A stretch of DNA of 54,680 nucleotides from Nemertoderma westbladi. Taxonomy: Eukaryota; Xenacoelomorpha; Nemertodermatida; Nemertodermatidae. Below the pieces are notes generated by a model that saw only the letters and a program-made list of their open reading frames with translations, searched no databases and was not told where the DNA came from. Both the position numbers and the translations under genes were made by a program. Each line of letters begins with the position of its first letter. Positions within the stretch are counted from its first letter, which is position 1. This document shows, one piece after another, positions 11,733 to 23,400 of the stretch. The stretch spans positions 1 through 54,680 of the forward strand of contig JAUCBJ010006165.1 in assembly GCA_032718475.1 (NCBI GenBank), written 5' to 3'.

Positions 11733-11850
11733 ACACCACTGCTGCTCTAAATAATCGGACCTTAAGTTTCCGATTAATTCTCGGTGACTACCAAATCCTG
11801 GAAAGCCTATTCAAGGCTGCCCATGCCTTTCCCTTACGTATTCGTGGTAA
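11733..11850 (-). pseudogene. LINE ORF2 segment upstream of the hAT-like insertion
   Basis: The reverse strand reads AWAALNRLSRIW, a stop, then SPRINRKLKVRLFRAAVV. This is the region between the RT domain and the PVLLYGS motif of LINE ORF2. It continues conceptually into the 10,047-10,475 fragment, so the two are one LINE copy interrupted by the hAT-like element. The internal stop shows decay. Confidence 0.7.
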
Positions 11851-12340
11851 TTTTTAACAGACCTTACAGTTATTAGTGTTTCAAACTCCGGTACCTTTTA
11901 GGTTCTTGCTAGTTAAACTCTTAGGGAGTTGGTGTTGTAGGTTGTTAAGATGTGGAGAATGCCTCGTTATTTTGGAACGCAGTCAGCCGAGGAAGAGACA
12001 CTACAACTCTACGTGCAGAAACAGTGGAATATTCTGATCTCCAGGAACTACTGAAGTTTAGAACATTGAATGATTTAAACGATACCGAGTTATACTCTTA
12101 GGAGTGTTACTCAGAGTTTTAGTTATACTCTTTATCTCTTAGGAAGATTTACAGAGCGTCGATACAAAATTACAAGAATAAATAGCAAAAACATTTTGCT
12201 GAGGCAAATGGAAACAGCATTGATGTCAGAGATGCCGCGAGAACTGCAGAAGAAATCGAGGTTAAGCGAAATTAAATAAAAGTTTATTGAAATATTTCCA
12301 TTTAGTACTGAATGTAAATAAATCGAGGAATTCGACTAAC

Positions 12341-12506
12341 CAATTAATCCGTCTTTTGCATCAGTTAAGGCACTTTTTGTGTCGCTAGCAGAATTTATTG
12401 AAGATCCTGCCTTCTTGTGAGCCTCTTCCACTGCCAGACGAAGTAAGTTCCCGTTGTCATGGATACCAAATTCCAAGTCAATGTATTCCGGACTGCCAAC
12501 AATTAG
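12341..12506 (-). CDS. NEK10: NEK10 penultimate coding exon
   Basis: 166 bp bounded by acceptor ttttcag (12,507-12,513) and donor GTTAGT (12,335-12,340). It enters in phase 0 and leaves with one base. The protein begins LIVGSPEYIDLEFGIHDNGN, where the GSPE..E block matches the segment after the LKSEIKKL-type helix of vertebrate NEK10, then a Lys/Ser-rich stretch. A TAG at 12,336-12,338 falls inside the donor, so an unspliced reading would wrongly end here. Splicing at GTTAGT joins in phase to the 9.7-kb exon, which carries the conserved C-terminal block. Confidence 0.85.
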
Positions 12507-12664
12507 CTGAAAACATAGGAAAATAGTGAATTTCTGATATATTGATTTTGTTTATAGGAAATTAATGGCAATTTTTTATCCCCCGGTGTTAAGTGATAGA
12601 ATGTGCCCTTGTGTGATACATTAATTAACTGTTGAATATCTTTATACAGACAAAATAGACTCAC

Positions 12665-12844
12665 CTTTCGAACCTCAGCCTTGAGACTAATGACCCCGCA
12701 GTGGGGGGAGAATAAAGCACGTTTAAGCAGTTCCACTACCCGTCGCCTGGGGTCGTGAGCTAACGTTGGTGGTAATTGGCTGATGTAGACCAGCTGATGG
12801 ATCATAAGCAGCATATCGATAATGGGGTCGTTGATTTGCCGTAA
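12665..12844 (-). CDS. NEK10: NEK10 C-terminal helical exon
   Basis: Exactly 60 codons, phase 0 to 0, between acceptor accatag (12,845-12,851) and donor GTGAGT (12,659-12,664). It contains LRQINDPI, then VYISQLPPTLAHDPRRRVVE and LLKRALFSPHCG, ending SLKAEVRK. This closely parallels the VRQISDP...IYITQLPPALHHNLKRRVIE...LKSEIKK stretch of vertebrate NEK10 and is among the strongest evidence for the gene's identity. The segment lies C-terminal to the kinase domain; its molecular role is not known to me. Confidence 0.93.
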
Positions 12845-13122
12845 CTATGGTAACAATAAAAATGATTGATAGCGAGTATTTGATTTTCATACAAAATTTT
12901 GGAAGATTTATCAGTCATTACCAATTCAATCAAATAGATCAACTTCATGTTCTAGAATACTTATATAATATTCGGTTAGTACACAGTAATTTATAATAAC
13001 TGTTTAAGTATCATTATTATTTACTATTCTATTTACAATATTGAAATGTTCTTGGTTGTGAAGATTCTTTATTTTATAATTCTATTTACTATTTTCAATC
13101 AAATTTGTTATGAAAAAATAGT

Positions 13123-13309
13123 AGGTAGCGGCCACCTGTACCATAAAAAAAGCTCATATCACCTCGGACGTGTTATAAGTCCTCGGCTTCGCCTCGGACG
13201 TTATAACAGTCCTTGGACGAAATAATAGTTACTCGTACAAAATATCCGTACAAAATAACAAATAACAGTTCAATAAAGATAGGTAGCGGACACCTGTACC
13301 ATAAAAAAA
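13123..13309. repeat. Direct repeat pair around a 158-bp interval
   Basis: The block GGTAGCGGCCACCTGTACC with the following CATAAAAAAAGCT occurs at 13,123-13,152 and, with one change, at 13,281-13,310. The interval has short CCTCGGACG/TTATAAC repeats. It lies in a NEK10 intron. It may be a local duplication or a small element; there is no coding content. Confidence 0.7.
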
Positions 13310-13433
13310 GCTAACAACAGCTACATTTGGTACTCAAATATAATACAATTCAAATATACTTATTAAAATGTAAATAATAATTGAAAGGGTGGTTGTGGGG
13401 GAGGGATGTATTCTGCAGCATGTGCTCACTAAC

Positions 13434-13642
13434 CTTACTCTGGGAGATAGACAGTGTTGGTCCCGAGCTGGGTCTACTACTGTTGCTTGTCTGACTCATG
13501 GTACGTCTGTTGCCCCTGATGGTAGACCCAGATGGGGGGCGGGGTATAGTAGGGGGGAGGTGGGAGAGAAGGCCGGTCGAGGGCCCGATAAAGGGGGAGG
13601 TTGGAACGGATGGGAGAGAGATCAGCTGTTGTTGGGGTATGG
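13434..13642 (-). CDS. NEK10: NEK10 low-complexity linker exon
   Basis: 209 bp, entering after one base and leaving in phase 0, between acceptor tttcag (13,643-13,648) and donor GTTAGT (13,428-13,433). The protein is Pro/Ser-rich (PQQQLISLPSVPTSPF, RPPSGSTIRGNRRTMSQTSN) and ends SISQSK, which lines up with the SQRK preceding VRQI in vertebrate NEK10. The linker is expected to be disordered and diverges quickly; identity rests on its position between two conserved exons and on matching phases. Confidence 0.8.
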
Positions 13643-13779
13643 CTGAAAACAATTAATATTTATTAACAACTATTTCTTTTATAAAAAAAATAGTTAAAAT
13701 TTAATTTAATTTAATTTATTTAATAAGTATTTTTCATTATAAAATAATGAAAAATATGACAGACTACCTACAAACTTAC

Positions 13780-14060
13780 CCTCGAGATTGAGTGCGAGTG
13801 GCGGCCGTTTGGTCTTCCCAGATCGCCCGGTACGCAGGGCTGTAGGCTCGCTACTTACTGAATCCTCCGCGCCCAGACTGTCTTCGACAGCCGACAGACC
13901 CCCACTGACAGCCGCGCCAGGCAGACCCGACAGACTGTTGGACCTGGGAGGCCAGTTGCTAGGCGACGATAGTTCCATGCGGTGGTTATCCTGCTTTTCT
14001 TGGCTGGCTACAAACAGTCTGTGGTAATTGGCCATATTGCGACTCCACTCTACATAATGC
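13780..14060 (-). CDS. NEK10: NEK10 post-kinase exon
   Basis: 281 bp between acceptor ttatag (14,061-14,066) and a consensus donor GTAAGT (13,774-13,779). Its first codons complete RHYVEWSRN, matching the RYFMEANRN that follows the ERERRRTQ helix in vertebrate NEK10; HRLFVASQEK also aligns with the family. The rest is acidic, Ser-rich linker (DSLGAEDSVSSEP) and a basic KTKRPP segment, probably disordered. The G left at the end joins in frame to the next exon. Confidence 0.85.
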
Positions 14061-14498
14061 CTATAAATAAATAATACGAAAAAGTCAATTTTGTCAGTTT
14101 TTTTAACCCATATTATAATTTTAAAAATTAGTTGGGATATCTTTAATAATAGGAAGATAATATCATTAAATAAAAATTAAGCATAGCTTTCAGGTAATAC
14201 CAAATCCATGATTATCCTAGAAAAAACGTAAATTGGCTTTTTCTAATTAATTTTATTTAATTGAGACCCGGGAGTGGCTAACAGTAAACACCTATCTTAA
14301 ATAAAGTAAATAATAAAGTAAAAAAAAATAGATAAAAAAAAAGTTGTAAATAGGTCGACCTCGGCCCAATATCGTCCCTTGTTGTACCTTACTGACCTCG
14401 CTCGCTGTGCTCGGAAGGTGAATAAACAGATATCGAGACGAGCAGTATATAAAGAGATTTTATTTACTAAACAATAAAGTGTTATAAAGTTTCCGTAC

Positions 14499-14648
14499 CT
14501 CTGGGTCCGCCGTCTCTCTTTCTCTAACTTTTTCTCCAAACACTTTTGATTGGTTCTCAGCGAGTCAGCATGACTCATTATGACGTCAGCGATGATCCCA
14601 CCCAGTCCAGTAATATCAGGTCGATCTTCAGGTTCTGGGGTTATACAT
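14499..14648 (-). CDS. NEK10: NEK10 exon: end of kinase domain and coiled coil
   Basis: 150 bp between acceptor taacag (14,649-14,654) and donor GTACGG (14,493-14,498). The protein reads CITPEPEDRPDI, the terminal RPD motif of kinase subdomain XI, then an alpha-helical stretch ending CLEKKLEKERRRTQR. This is nearly identical to the LEKKLERERRRTQRY of vertebrate NEK10 and gives the family call. It is entered in phase 2, joining the CG left by the upstream exon to make Arg. The charged helix suggests coiled-coil self-association, as in other NEK kinases (inference). Confidence 0.93.
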
Positions 14649-14934
14649 CTGTTAATTAATTGTATTACTATATAGAAAAGGCTAGCTCAATCGGACGTAT
14701 CTCCCATTGGGCTGCAGAAATTGACTTTTGATCTTAAATTCGCGAACATTTAAATTAGTTAATCACCATTTAGCCATTTGAAGAGGCATCACAAACATAA
14801 ACATACCTAGGCCCCCTCTTATTAAACATACATATACCAGAGTACTGCTATACACCGCAGGCAATACGAATATACAATACAATACGCAATACAAAATAAA
14901 TAATAGAAGTTAAAATATATCAAAGCCACCAAGG
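14649..14934. other. Intron sequence, AT-rich
   Basis: Upstream of the coiled-coil exon on the minus strand. It has short AATAC tandem runs near 14,862-14,896. No coding or RNA signal is seen. Confidence 0.6.
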
Positions 14935-15527
14935 GTCTAATAGTTAGTTTATAAGATATTATGACGTCACCAACCGTCTAATAGTTTCTAAGATAATATT
15001 ATGACGTCACCAACCGTCTAATAGTTTCTAAGATAATATTATGACGTCACCAACCGTCTAATAGTTTCTAAGATAATATTATGACGTCACCAATCGTCTA
15101 ATAGTTTCTAAGATATTATGACGTCACCATCCGTATAATAGTTTTTCTAAGTTGTTATGACGTCACCAACGTTCTAATAGTTTCTAATATATTATGACAT
15201 TACCAACCGTCTAATAGTTAGTTTATAAGATATTATGACGTCACCAACCGTCTAATAGTTTCTAAGATAATATGACGTCACCAACGTTCTAATAGTTTCT
15301 AATATATTATGACATTACCAACCGTCTAATAGTTAGTTTATAAGATATTATGACGTCACCAACCGTCTAATAGTTTCTAAGATAATATGACGTCACCAAT
15401 GTTCTAATAGTTTCTATTATATTATGACATTACCAAACGTCTAACAGTTTCTAAGATATTATGACGTCACCCCAGCCGTATAAAAATTTCTAAGATATTA
15501 TGACGTCACCAACCGTCTAATAGTTTC
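14935..15527. repeat. 37-bp tandem array seeded on a NEK10 splice donor
   Basis: About 15 units of roughly 34-40 bp, each centred on ACCGTCTAATAGTTTCTAAG and TATTATGACGTCACC (plus strand). The right-hand end runs into the NEK10 exon at 15,514. The unit carries the exon's last 14 or so bases and its donor: on the minus strand the native junction is GAAACTATTAGACG|GTTGG, and most units repeat these bases, often perfectly. The TGACGTCA palindrome in each unit also resembles a CRE/bZIP site, probably by chance. Confidence 0.9.
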
Positions 15528-15714
15528 ATCGATTTTCATTGAGTATTTTCCCTCTATAAGCGGCTCGTAATCTCCCTCTACGATTCTCGGGGCCACCGCT
15601 AGGATGTTGGTCCCCTGGAACGGCGGCTGTAGTCGACACATCTGGTACAGCAGACACCCCATAGACCAGATGTCCGCCTTCTCTCCGTAAGGCTGATGTT
15701 GGATAATCTCTGGA
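15514..15714 (-). CDS. NEK10: NEK10 exon: kinase C-lobe
   Basis: 201 bp with acceptor tatttag (15,715-15,721) and donor GTTGGT (15,508-15,513). It encodes PEIIQHQPYGEKADIWSMGC, where PE is the end of the activation segment and the Asp of ADIW is the conserved helix-F aspartate, then LLYQMCRLQPPFQGTN and RIVEGDYEPLIEGKYS. This matches NEK10 (PYGEKADVWAAGCILYQM, IYS) better than other NEKs. It enters completing a Cys codon and leaves with two bases, compatible with both neighbours. The donor is weaker than consensus at +3 and +4 and lies at the edge of an array that repeats it. Confidence 0.93.
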
Positions 15715-16031
15715 CTAAATAAATAAAATCATAAGATACAATAATTTTGAATCGAAATACAACTAGAAACAATTATGAATGGGTCACCAGTTGGGCGATA
15801 GGTCAACTGTAATCAGCTGATATTTGCGTTAATTTTCCAAATATGAAGAGGTTTTGGAGCTACCGGTAACCAGGAGGATATATCGGCTGGTTATGGTTCT
15901 GTCCAATAGAGTTTTCCATATTTGGTGGTGCTATCATTTCTTTATTAGATATACAGTTATAGATATATTATATATAACATACATTTAGTATTAGATAATC
16001 TCACGAAGTTTTGTGCAACAAAAATAATTTC

Positions 16032-16265
16032 GCAACCACTACACCTTGGTGTAGAGGTTGCATTGAAGTCACATCTCCAGTAGGTCGTGGGTTCGATCCT
16101 CACATGGGCAGGGCAGTTTTCGTTTCGGAATGAATGCTTTAAAGGGGCCAGCCAGGGCGCATCTCTGCCTTGCATCCTTAAGTGGTAGTCCTTAATGAGT
16201 ACTAGAGTTTCCTCTGGGGAGTAAATTTCTGGGGGGACCGCACTGGAAATAAGTCGTCAGACTTT
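16032..16265 (+). mobile_element. tRNA-derived SINE
   Basis: 16,047-16,118 looks like a tRNA-type RNA polymerase III promoter: an A-box-like GGTGTAGAGGTTGC and a B box GGGTTCGATCCTC about 40 nt later, as in a tRNA T-arm. A body follows without coding features. A 14-bp stem with a TT loop (GCAACCACTACACC / GGTGTAGAGGTTGC) spans 16,032-16,061. The 3' limit is unclear because a LINE-type ORF begins at about 16,266. It lies in a NEK10 intron on the opposite strand. Confidence 0.65.
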
Positions 16266-16888
16266 GTGCGTAATCCCTCTATTAGGCACAATGAGTTTAG
16301 AGATTTCATTGCCTCCACTCTCTCAGAAGTCGCCCATAGTGTCACTGTTGAGCCAATGCTCCAGTCCCTCACTGGTGAGACCTTCGTTCATCGCTCAACA
16401 TCAACTGACCAGCTGGCCCGTCTAGATGTATCTGCTTGTGGGTTTTGGGGAAACCGATTTCAAAGAACTTCCATTGATGTGTCGGTCTTCAACCCTCTCG
16501 CCGCCTCCTACGTCTCCATGGATTCGGACGCTGTCTACCGCCACAACGAGAACCGCAAGGTCCTCAAATATGAGGAACGTTTAAGGGAGGTTGAACATTC
16601 AACCTTTACTCCCTTCATCCTGTCGGCTTACGGTGGCATGGGCCCATCGGCAAGCCAGTTCGTGAAGAGGCTGTCGATGAAGTTGAGCGACAAACGAAGC
16701 GTCCCGTACTCAGAGTGTGTTGTCTGGGTGAGGCGCAACCTGACCTTCGCTCTACTTCAGTCGGCGCTGCTCTGGTTACGTGGGTGCCGTTCTGCAGCCA
16801 GGCGGCCAGTCAAAGTGACTTGGACTGAGGCAGCCATCGTGATGGCGAATGCGGAGGTGGAACCGCAAAATATATATATTTAAACTAT
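16266..16888 (+). pseudogene. C-terminal fragment of a retroelement protein, PD-(D/E)XK-like
   Basis: An open frame of about 205 codons without a convincing start (GTG at its head), so 5'-truncated. Recognisable blocks are HNEFRDFIASTLSEVAHSV, EPMLQSLTGETF, ARLDVSACGFW, SIDVSVFNP, REVEHSTFTPFILSAYGGMG and a final ALLQSALLWLRG. From memory of the family, this architecture recurs at the C-terminus of multicopy RT-bearing proteins in many invertebrate genomes. The E...D..D-V spacing suggests a restriction-endonuclease-like fold (inference). It may be the 3' end of a LINE; AATAAAAT-like bases and a short A run follow near 17,000-17,035. Confidence 0.6.
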
Positions 16889-16928
16889 CTATTGGCAAGT
16901 CAGCTGGTGGTGGGTTTATTTTATCCGT

Positions 16929-16950
16929 GTGCGTGTGTGTGTGTGTGTGT
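16929..16950. repeat. (TG)n microsatellite
   Basis: About 11 GT/TG dinucleotides just downstream of the retroelement ORF. Confidence 0.9.
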
Positions 16951-17079
16951 ATATCGATGTCATGTTCGCTATTGTTCGTTTGAAAGTTTTTTAACTATTG
17001 TAAATAAAATAAGGATTGGTTTCTTGAAAAAAAAACCTGGCCTAGCGGCCGAAGAAAATTTACTTTACTTTACTTCGTA

Positions 17080-17423
17080 GGGTGAAAAAAGTACACTTAA
17101 TTTGGTCTCGTTTTCGATTGGATCAAGTACTTTGGACTGAGTATGTTGGTTGTAGACAAAAAAGTAGGCCATCTATATTTAACAAGGGTGATTCTGTATC
17201 CATTCATCCAATCGCAAGGGAGACGTAATTAATACGTTTTTAATGACCAATAACAAATTTTTCGAAAATGATCACTACTTCAAATAATTATTCTCTGCTG
17301 AGCAAAATAATTCAATTTATTGCGCAAATTAATTAATTTTGCTGGGCAAACCAAATATTTCTGGGGAGAAATAAAATGTAGTGAGTTTTAATACTTAATG
17401 TAAGGCATAATCGATGACGATGG
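17080..17423. other. Intron sequence, no feature recognised
   Basis: AT-rich DNA between the LINE-like tail (ending in TTTACTTTACTTTACTT) and the 23-bp array. No ORF or RNA signal. Confidence 0.6.
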
Positions 17424-20400
17424 TGTATTTAATTGCACCTACCAGCAGTATTTAATTGGACTTACCAGCAGTATTTAATTGGACCTACCAGCAGTATTTA
17501 ATTGGACCTACCAGCAGTATTTAATTGGACCTACAAGCAGTATTTAACTGGACCTACAAGCAGTATTTAATTGGACTTACCAGCAGTATTTAATTGGACC
17601 TACCAGCAGTATTTAATTGGACCTACCAGCAGTATTTAATTGGACCTACCAGCAGTATTTAATTGGACCTACCAGCAGTATTTAATTGGACCCACCAGCA
17701 GTATTTAATTGGACTTACCAGCAGTATTTAATTGGACTTACCAGCAGTATTTAATTGGACCTACCAGCAGTATTTAATTGGACCTACCAGCAGTATTTAA
17801 TTGGACCTACAAGCAGTATTTAATTGCACCTACCAGCAGTATTTAATTGGACCTACAAGCAGTATTTAATTGCACCTACCAGCAGTATTTAATTGGACCT
17901 ACCAGCAGTATTTAATTGGACCTACCAGCAGTATTTAATTGGACCCACCAGCAGTATTTAATTGGACCTACCAGCAGTATTTAATTGGACTTACCAGCAG
18001 TATTTAATTGGACCTACCAGCAGTATTTAATTGGACCTACCAGCAGTATTTAATTGGACCTACCAGCAGTATTTAATTGGACCTACCAGCAGTATTTAAT
18101 TGGACCTACCAGCAGTATTTAATTGGACCTACCAGCAGTATTTAATTGGACCCACCAGCAGTATTTAATTGGACCTACCAGCAGTATTTAATTGGACTTA
18201 CCAGCAGTATTTAATTGGACCTACCAGCAGTATTTAATTGGACCTACCAGCAGTATTTAATTGGACCTACCAGCTTTATTTAATTGGACCTACCAGCAGT
18301 ATTTAATTGGACTTACCAGCAGAATTTAATTGGACCTACCAGCAGTATTTAATTGGACCTACCAGCAGTATTTAATTGGACCTACAAGCAGTATTTAATT
18401 GCACCTACCAGCAGTATTTAATTGGACCTACCAGCAGTATTTAATTGGACCTACCAGCAGTATTTAATTGGACTTACCAGCAGTATTTAATTGGACCTAA
18501 CGGCAGTATTTAATTGGACCTACCAGCAGTATTTAATTGGACCTACCAGCAGTATTTAATTGGACCTACCAGCAGTATTTAATTGGACCTACCAGCAGTA
18601 TTTAATTGGACCTACCAGCAGTATTTAACTGGACCTACCCGCAGTATTTAATTGGACCCACCAGCAGTATTTAATTGGACCTACCAGCAGTATTTAATTG
18701 GACCTACAAGCAGTATTTAATTGAACCTTCAAGCAGTATTTAATTGGACCTACAAGCAGTATTTAATTGCACCTACCAGCAGTATTTAATTGGACCTACC
18801 AGCAGTATTTAATTGGACCCACAAGCAGTATTTAATTGGACCTACCAGCAGTATTTAATTGGACCCACAAGCAGTATTTAATTGGACCTACCAGCAGTAT
18901 TAAATTGGACCCACCAGCAGTATTTAATTGGACCTACCAGCAGTATTTAATTGGACCCACCAGCAGTATTTAATTGGACCCACCAGCAGTATTTAATTGG
19001 ACCCACCAGCAGTATTTAATTGGACCTACCAGCAGTATTTAATTGGACCTACAAGCAGTATTTAATTGAACCTACAAGCAGTATTTAATTGGACCTACAA
19101 GCAGTATTTAATTGCACCTACCAGCAGTATTTAATTGGACCTACCAGCAGTATTTAATTGGACCCACAAGCAGTATTTAATTGGACCTACCAGCAGTATT
19201 TAATTGGACCCACAAGCAGTATTTAATTGGACCTACCTACCAGCAGTATTTAATTGGACCTACAAGCAGTATTTAATTGGACCTACCAGCAGTATTTAAT
19301 TGGACCCACAAGCAGTATTTAATTGGACCCACCAGCAGTATTTAATTGGACCCACCAGCAGTATTTAATTGGACCTACCAGCAGTATTTAATTGGACCTA
19401 CCAGCAGTATTTAATTGGACCTACCAGCAGTATTTAATTGGACCTACCAGCAGTATTTAATTGGACCTACCAGCAGTATTTAATTGGACCTACCAGCAGT
19501 ATTTAATTGAACCTACAAGTAGTATTTAATTGGACCTACCAGCAGTATTTAATTGGACCCACAAGCAGTATTTAATTGGACCTACCAGCAGTATTTAATT
19601 GGACCTACAAGCAGTATTTAATTGCACCTACCAGCAGTATTTAATTGGACCTATCAGCAGTATTTAATTGCACCTACCAGCAGTATTTAATTGGACCTAC
19701 CAGCAGTATTTAATTGAACCTACAAGCAGTATTTAATTGGACCTACCAGCAGTATTTAATTGGACCTACAAGCAGTATTTAATTGCACCTACCAGCAGTA
19801 TTTAATTGGACCTATCAGCAGTATTTAATTGCACCTACCAGCAGTATTTAATTGGACCTACCAGCAGTATTTAATTGGACCTACCAGCAGTATTTAATTG
19901 CACCTACCAGCAGTATTTAATTGGACCTACAAGCAGTATTTAATTGAACCTACAAGCAGTATTTAATTGGACCTACAAGCAGTATTTAATTGCACCTACC
20001 AGCAGTATTTAATTGAACCTACAAGCAGTATTTAATTGGACCTACCAGCAGTATTTAATTGGACCTACCAGCAGTATTTAATTGGACCTACAAGCAGTAT
20101 TTAATTGCACCTACCAGCAGTATTTAATTGGACCTATCAGCAGTATTTAATTGGACCTATCAGCAGTATTTAATTGCACCTACCAGCAGTATTTAATTGG
20201 ACCTACCAGCAGTATTTAATTGGACCTACAAGCAGTATTTAATTGCACCTACCAGCAGTATTTAAATGAACCTACAAGCAGTATTTAATTGGACCTACAA
20301 GCAGTATTTAATTGCACCTACCAGCAGTATTTAATTGGACCTATCAGCAGTATTTAATTGGACCTATCAGCAGTATTTAATTGGACCTACCAGCAGTATT

Positions 20401-23400
20401 TAATTGCACCTACCAGCAGTATTTAATTGGACCTATCAGCAGTATTTAATTGCACCTACCAGCAGTATTTAATTGGACCTATCAGCAGTATTTAATTGCA
20501 CCTACCAGCAGTATTTAATTGGACCTACAAGCAGTATTTAATTGGACCTACCAGCAGTATTTAATTGCACCTACCAGCAGTATTTAATTGAACCTACAAG
20601 CAGTATTTAATTGGACCTACAAGCAGTATTTAATTGCACCTACCAGCAGTATTTAATTGGACCTATCAGCAGTATTTAATTGGACCTATCAGCAGTATTT
20701 AATTGCACCTACCAGCAGTATTTAATTGGACCTATCAGCAGTATTTAATTGCACCTACCAGCAGTATTTAATTGGACCCACAAGCAGTATTTAATTGAAC
20801 CTACAAGCAGTATTTAATTGGACCTACCAGCAGTATTTAATTGGACCTACCAGCAGTATTTAATTGCACCTACCAGCAGTATTTAATTGGACCTACAAGC
20901 AGTATTTAATTGAACCTACAAGCAGTATTTAATTGGACCTACAAGCAGTATTTAATTGCACCTACCAGCAGTATTTAATTGAACCTACAAGCAGTATTTA
21001 ATTGGACCTACAAGCAGTATTTAATTGCACCTACCAGCAGTATTTAATTGGACCTATCAGCAGTATTTAATTGCACCTACCAGCAGTATTTAATTGGACC
21101 TACCAGCAGTATTTAATTGGACCTACAAGCAGTATTTAATTGCACCTACCAGCAGTATTTAATTGGACCTATCAGCAGTATTTAATTGCACCTACCAGCA
21201 GTATTTAAATGGACCTACCAGCAGTATTTAATTGAACCTACAAGCAGTATTTAATTGGACCTACCAGCAGTATTTAATTGCACCTACCAGCAGTATTTAA
21301 TTGGACCTACCAGCAGTATTTAATTGGACTTACCAGCAGTATTTAATTGCACCTACCAGCAGTATTTAATTGCACCTACCAGCAGTATTTAATTGCACCT
21401 ACCAGCAGTATTTAATTGAACCTACAAGCAGTATTTAATTGGACCTACCAGCAGTATTTAATTGGACCCACAAGCAGTATTTAATTGGACCTACCAGCAG
21501 TATTTAATTGGACCTACAAGCAGTATTTAATTGCACCTACCAGCAGTATTTAATTGGACCTATCAGCAGTATTTAATTGCACCTACCAGCAGTATTTAAT
21601 TGGACCCACAAGCAGTATTTAATTGGACCTACCAGTAGTATTTAATTGGACCTACAAGCAGTATTTAATTGGACCCACCAGCAGTATTTAATTGGACCCA
21701 CCAGCAGTATTTAATTGGACCTACCAGCAGTATTTAATTGGACCTACCAGCAGTATTTAATTGGACCTACCAGCAGTATTTAATTGGACCTACCAGCAGT
21801 ATTTAATTGGACCTACCAGCAGTATTTAATTGGACCTACCAGCAGTATTTAATTGAACCTACAAGCAGTATTTAATTGGACCTACCAGCAGTATTTAATT
21901 GGACCCACAAGCAGTATTTAATTGGACCTACCAGCAGTATTTAATTGGACCTACAAGCAGTATTTAATTGCACCTACCAGCAGTATTTAATTGGACCTAT
22001 CAGCAGTATTTAATTGCACCTACCAGCAGTATTTAATTGGACCTACCAGCAGTATTTAATTGAACCTACAAGCAGTATTTAATTGGACCTACCAGCAGTA
22101 TTTAATTGGACCTACAAGCAGTATTTAATTACACCTACCAGCAGTATTTAATTGGACCTATCAGCAGTATTTAATTGCACCTACCAGCAGTATTTAATTG
22201 GACCTACCAGCAGTATTTAATTGGACCTACCAGCAGTATTTAATTGCACCTACCAGCAGTATTTAATTGGACCTACAAGCAGTATTTAATTGAACCTACA
22301 AGCAGTATTTAATTGGACCTACAAGCAGTATTTAATTGCACCTACCAGCAGTATTTAATTGAACCTACAAGCAGTATTTAATTGGACCTACCAGCAGTAT
22401 TTAATTGGACCTACCAGCAGTATTTAATTGGACCTACAAGCAGTATTTAATTGCACCTACCAGCAGTATTTAATTGGACCTATCAGCAGTATTTAATTGG
22501 ACCTATCAGCAGTATTTAATTGCACCTACCAGCAGTATTTAATTGGACCTACCAGCAGTATTTAATTGGACCTACAAGCAGTATTTAATTGCACCTACCA
22601 GCAGTATTTAATTGAACCTACAAGCAGTATTTAATTGGACCTACAAGCAGTATTTAATTGCACCTACCAGCAGTATTTAATTGGACCTATCAGCAGTATT
22701 TAATTGGACCTATCAGCAGTATTTAATTGCACCTACCAGCAGTATTTAATTGGACCTATCAGCAGTATTTAATTGCACCTACCAGCAGTATTTAATTGGA
22801 CCTACAAGCAGTATTTAATTGGACCTACCAGCAGTATTTAATTGGACCTACCAGCAGTATTTAATTGAACCTACAAGCAGTATTTAATTGCACCTACAAG
22901 CAGTATTTAATTGCACCTACAAGCAGTATTTAATTGGACTTACCAGCAGTATTTAATTGGACCTACCAGCAGTATTTAATTGGACCTACCAGCAGTATTT
23001 AATTGCACCTACCAGCAGTATTTAATTGGACCTACAAGCAGTATTTAATTGAACCTACAAGCAGTATTTAATTGGACCTACAAGCAGTATTTAATTGCAC
23101 CTACCAGCAGTATTTAATTGAACCTACAAGCAGTATTTAATTGGACCTACAAGCAGTATTTAATTGCACCTACCAGCAGTATTTAATTGGACCTATCAGC
23201 AGTATTTAATTGCACCTACCAGCAGTATTTAATTGGACCTACCAGCAGTATTTAATTGGACCTACAAGCAGTATTTAATTGCACCTACCAGCAGTATTTA
23301 ATTGGACCTATCAGCAGTATTTAATTGCACCTACCAGCAGTATTTAATTGGACCTACCAGCAGTATTTAATTGAACCTACAAGCAGTATTTAATTGGACC

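Noticed and set aside
12336-12338. TAG as the NEK10 stop codon
   Set aside because: It lies inside a good donor (GTTAGT), and a further exon at 9,732-9,913 carries the conserved C-terminal block in a compatible phase.
13389-13646. Plus-strand open frame of 85 codons
   Set aside because: Antisense shadow of the NEK10 Pro/Ser-rich exon.
14935-15527. Repeated TGACGTCA as a cluster of CREB/bZIP enhancer sites
   Set aside because: The palindrome is simply part of the repeat unit derived from the splice-donor flank; there is no other support for regulation.
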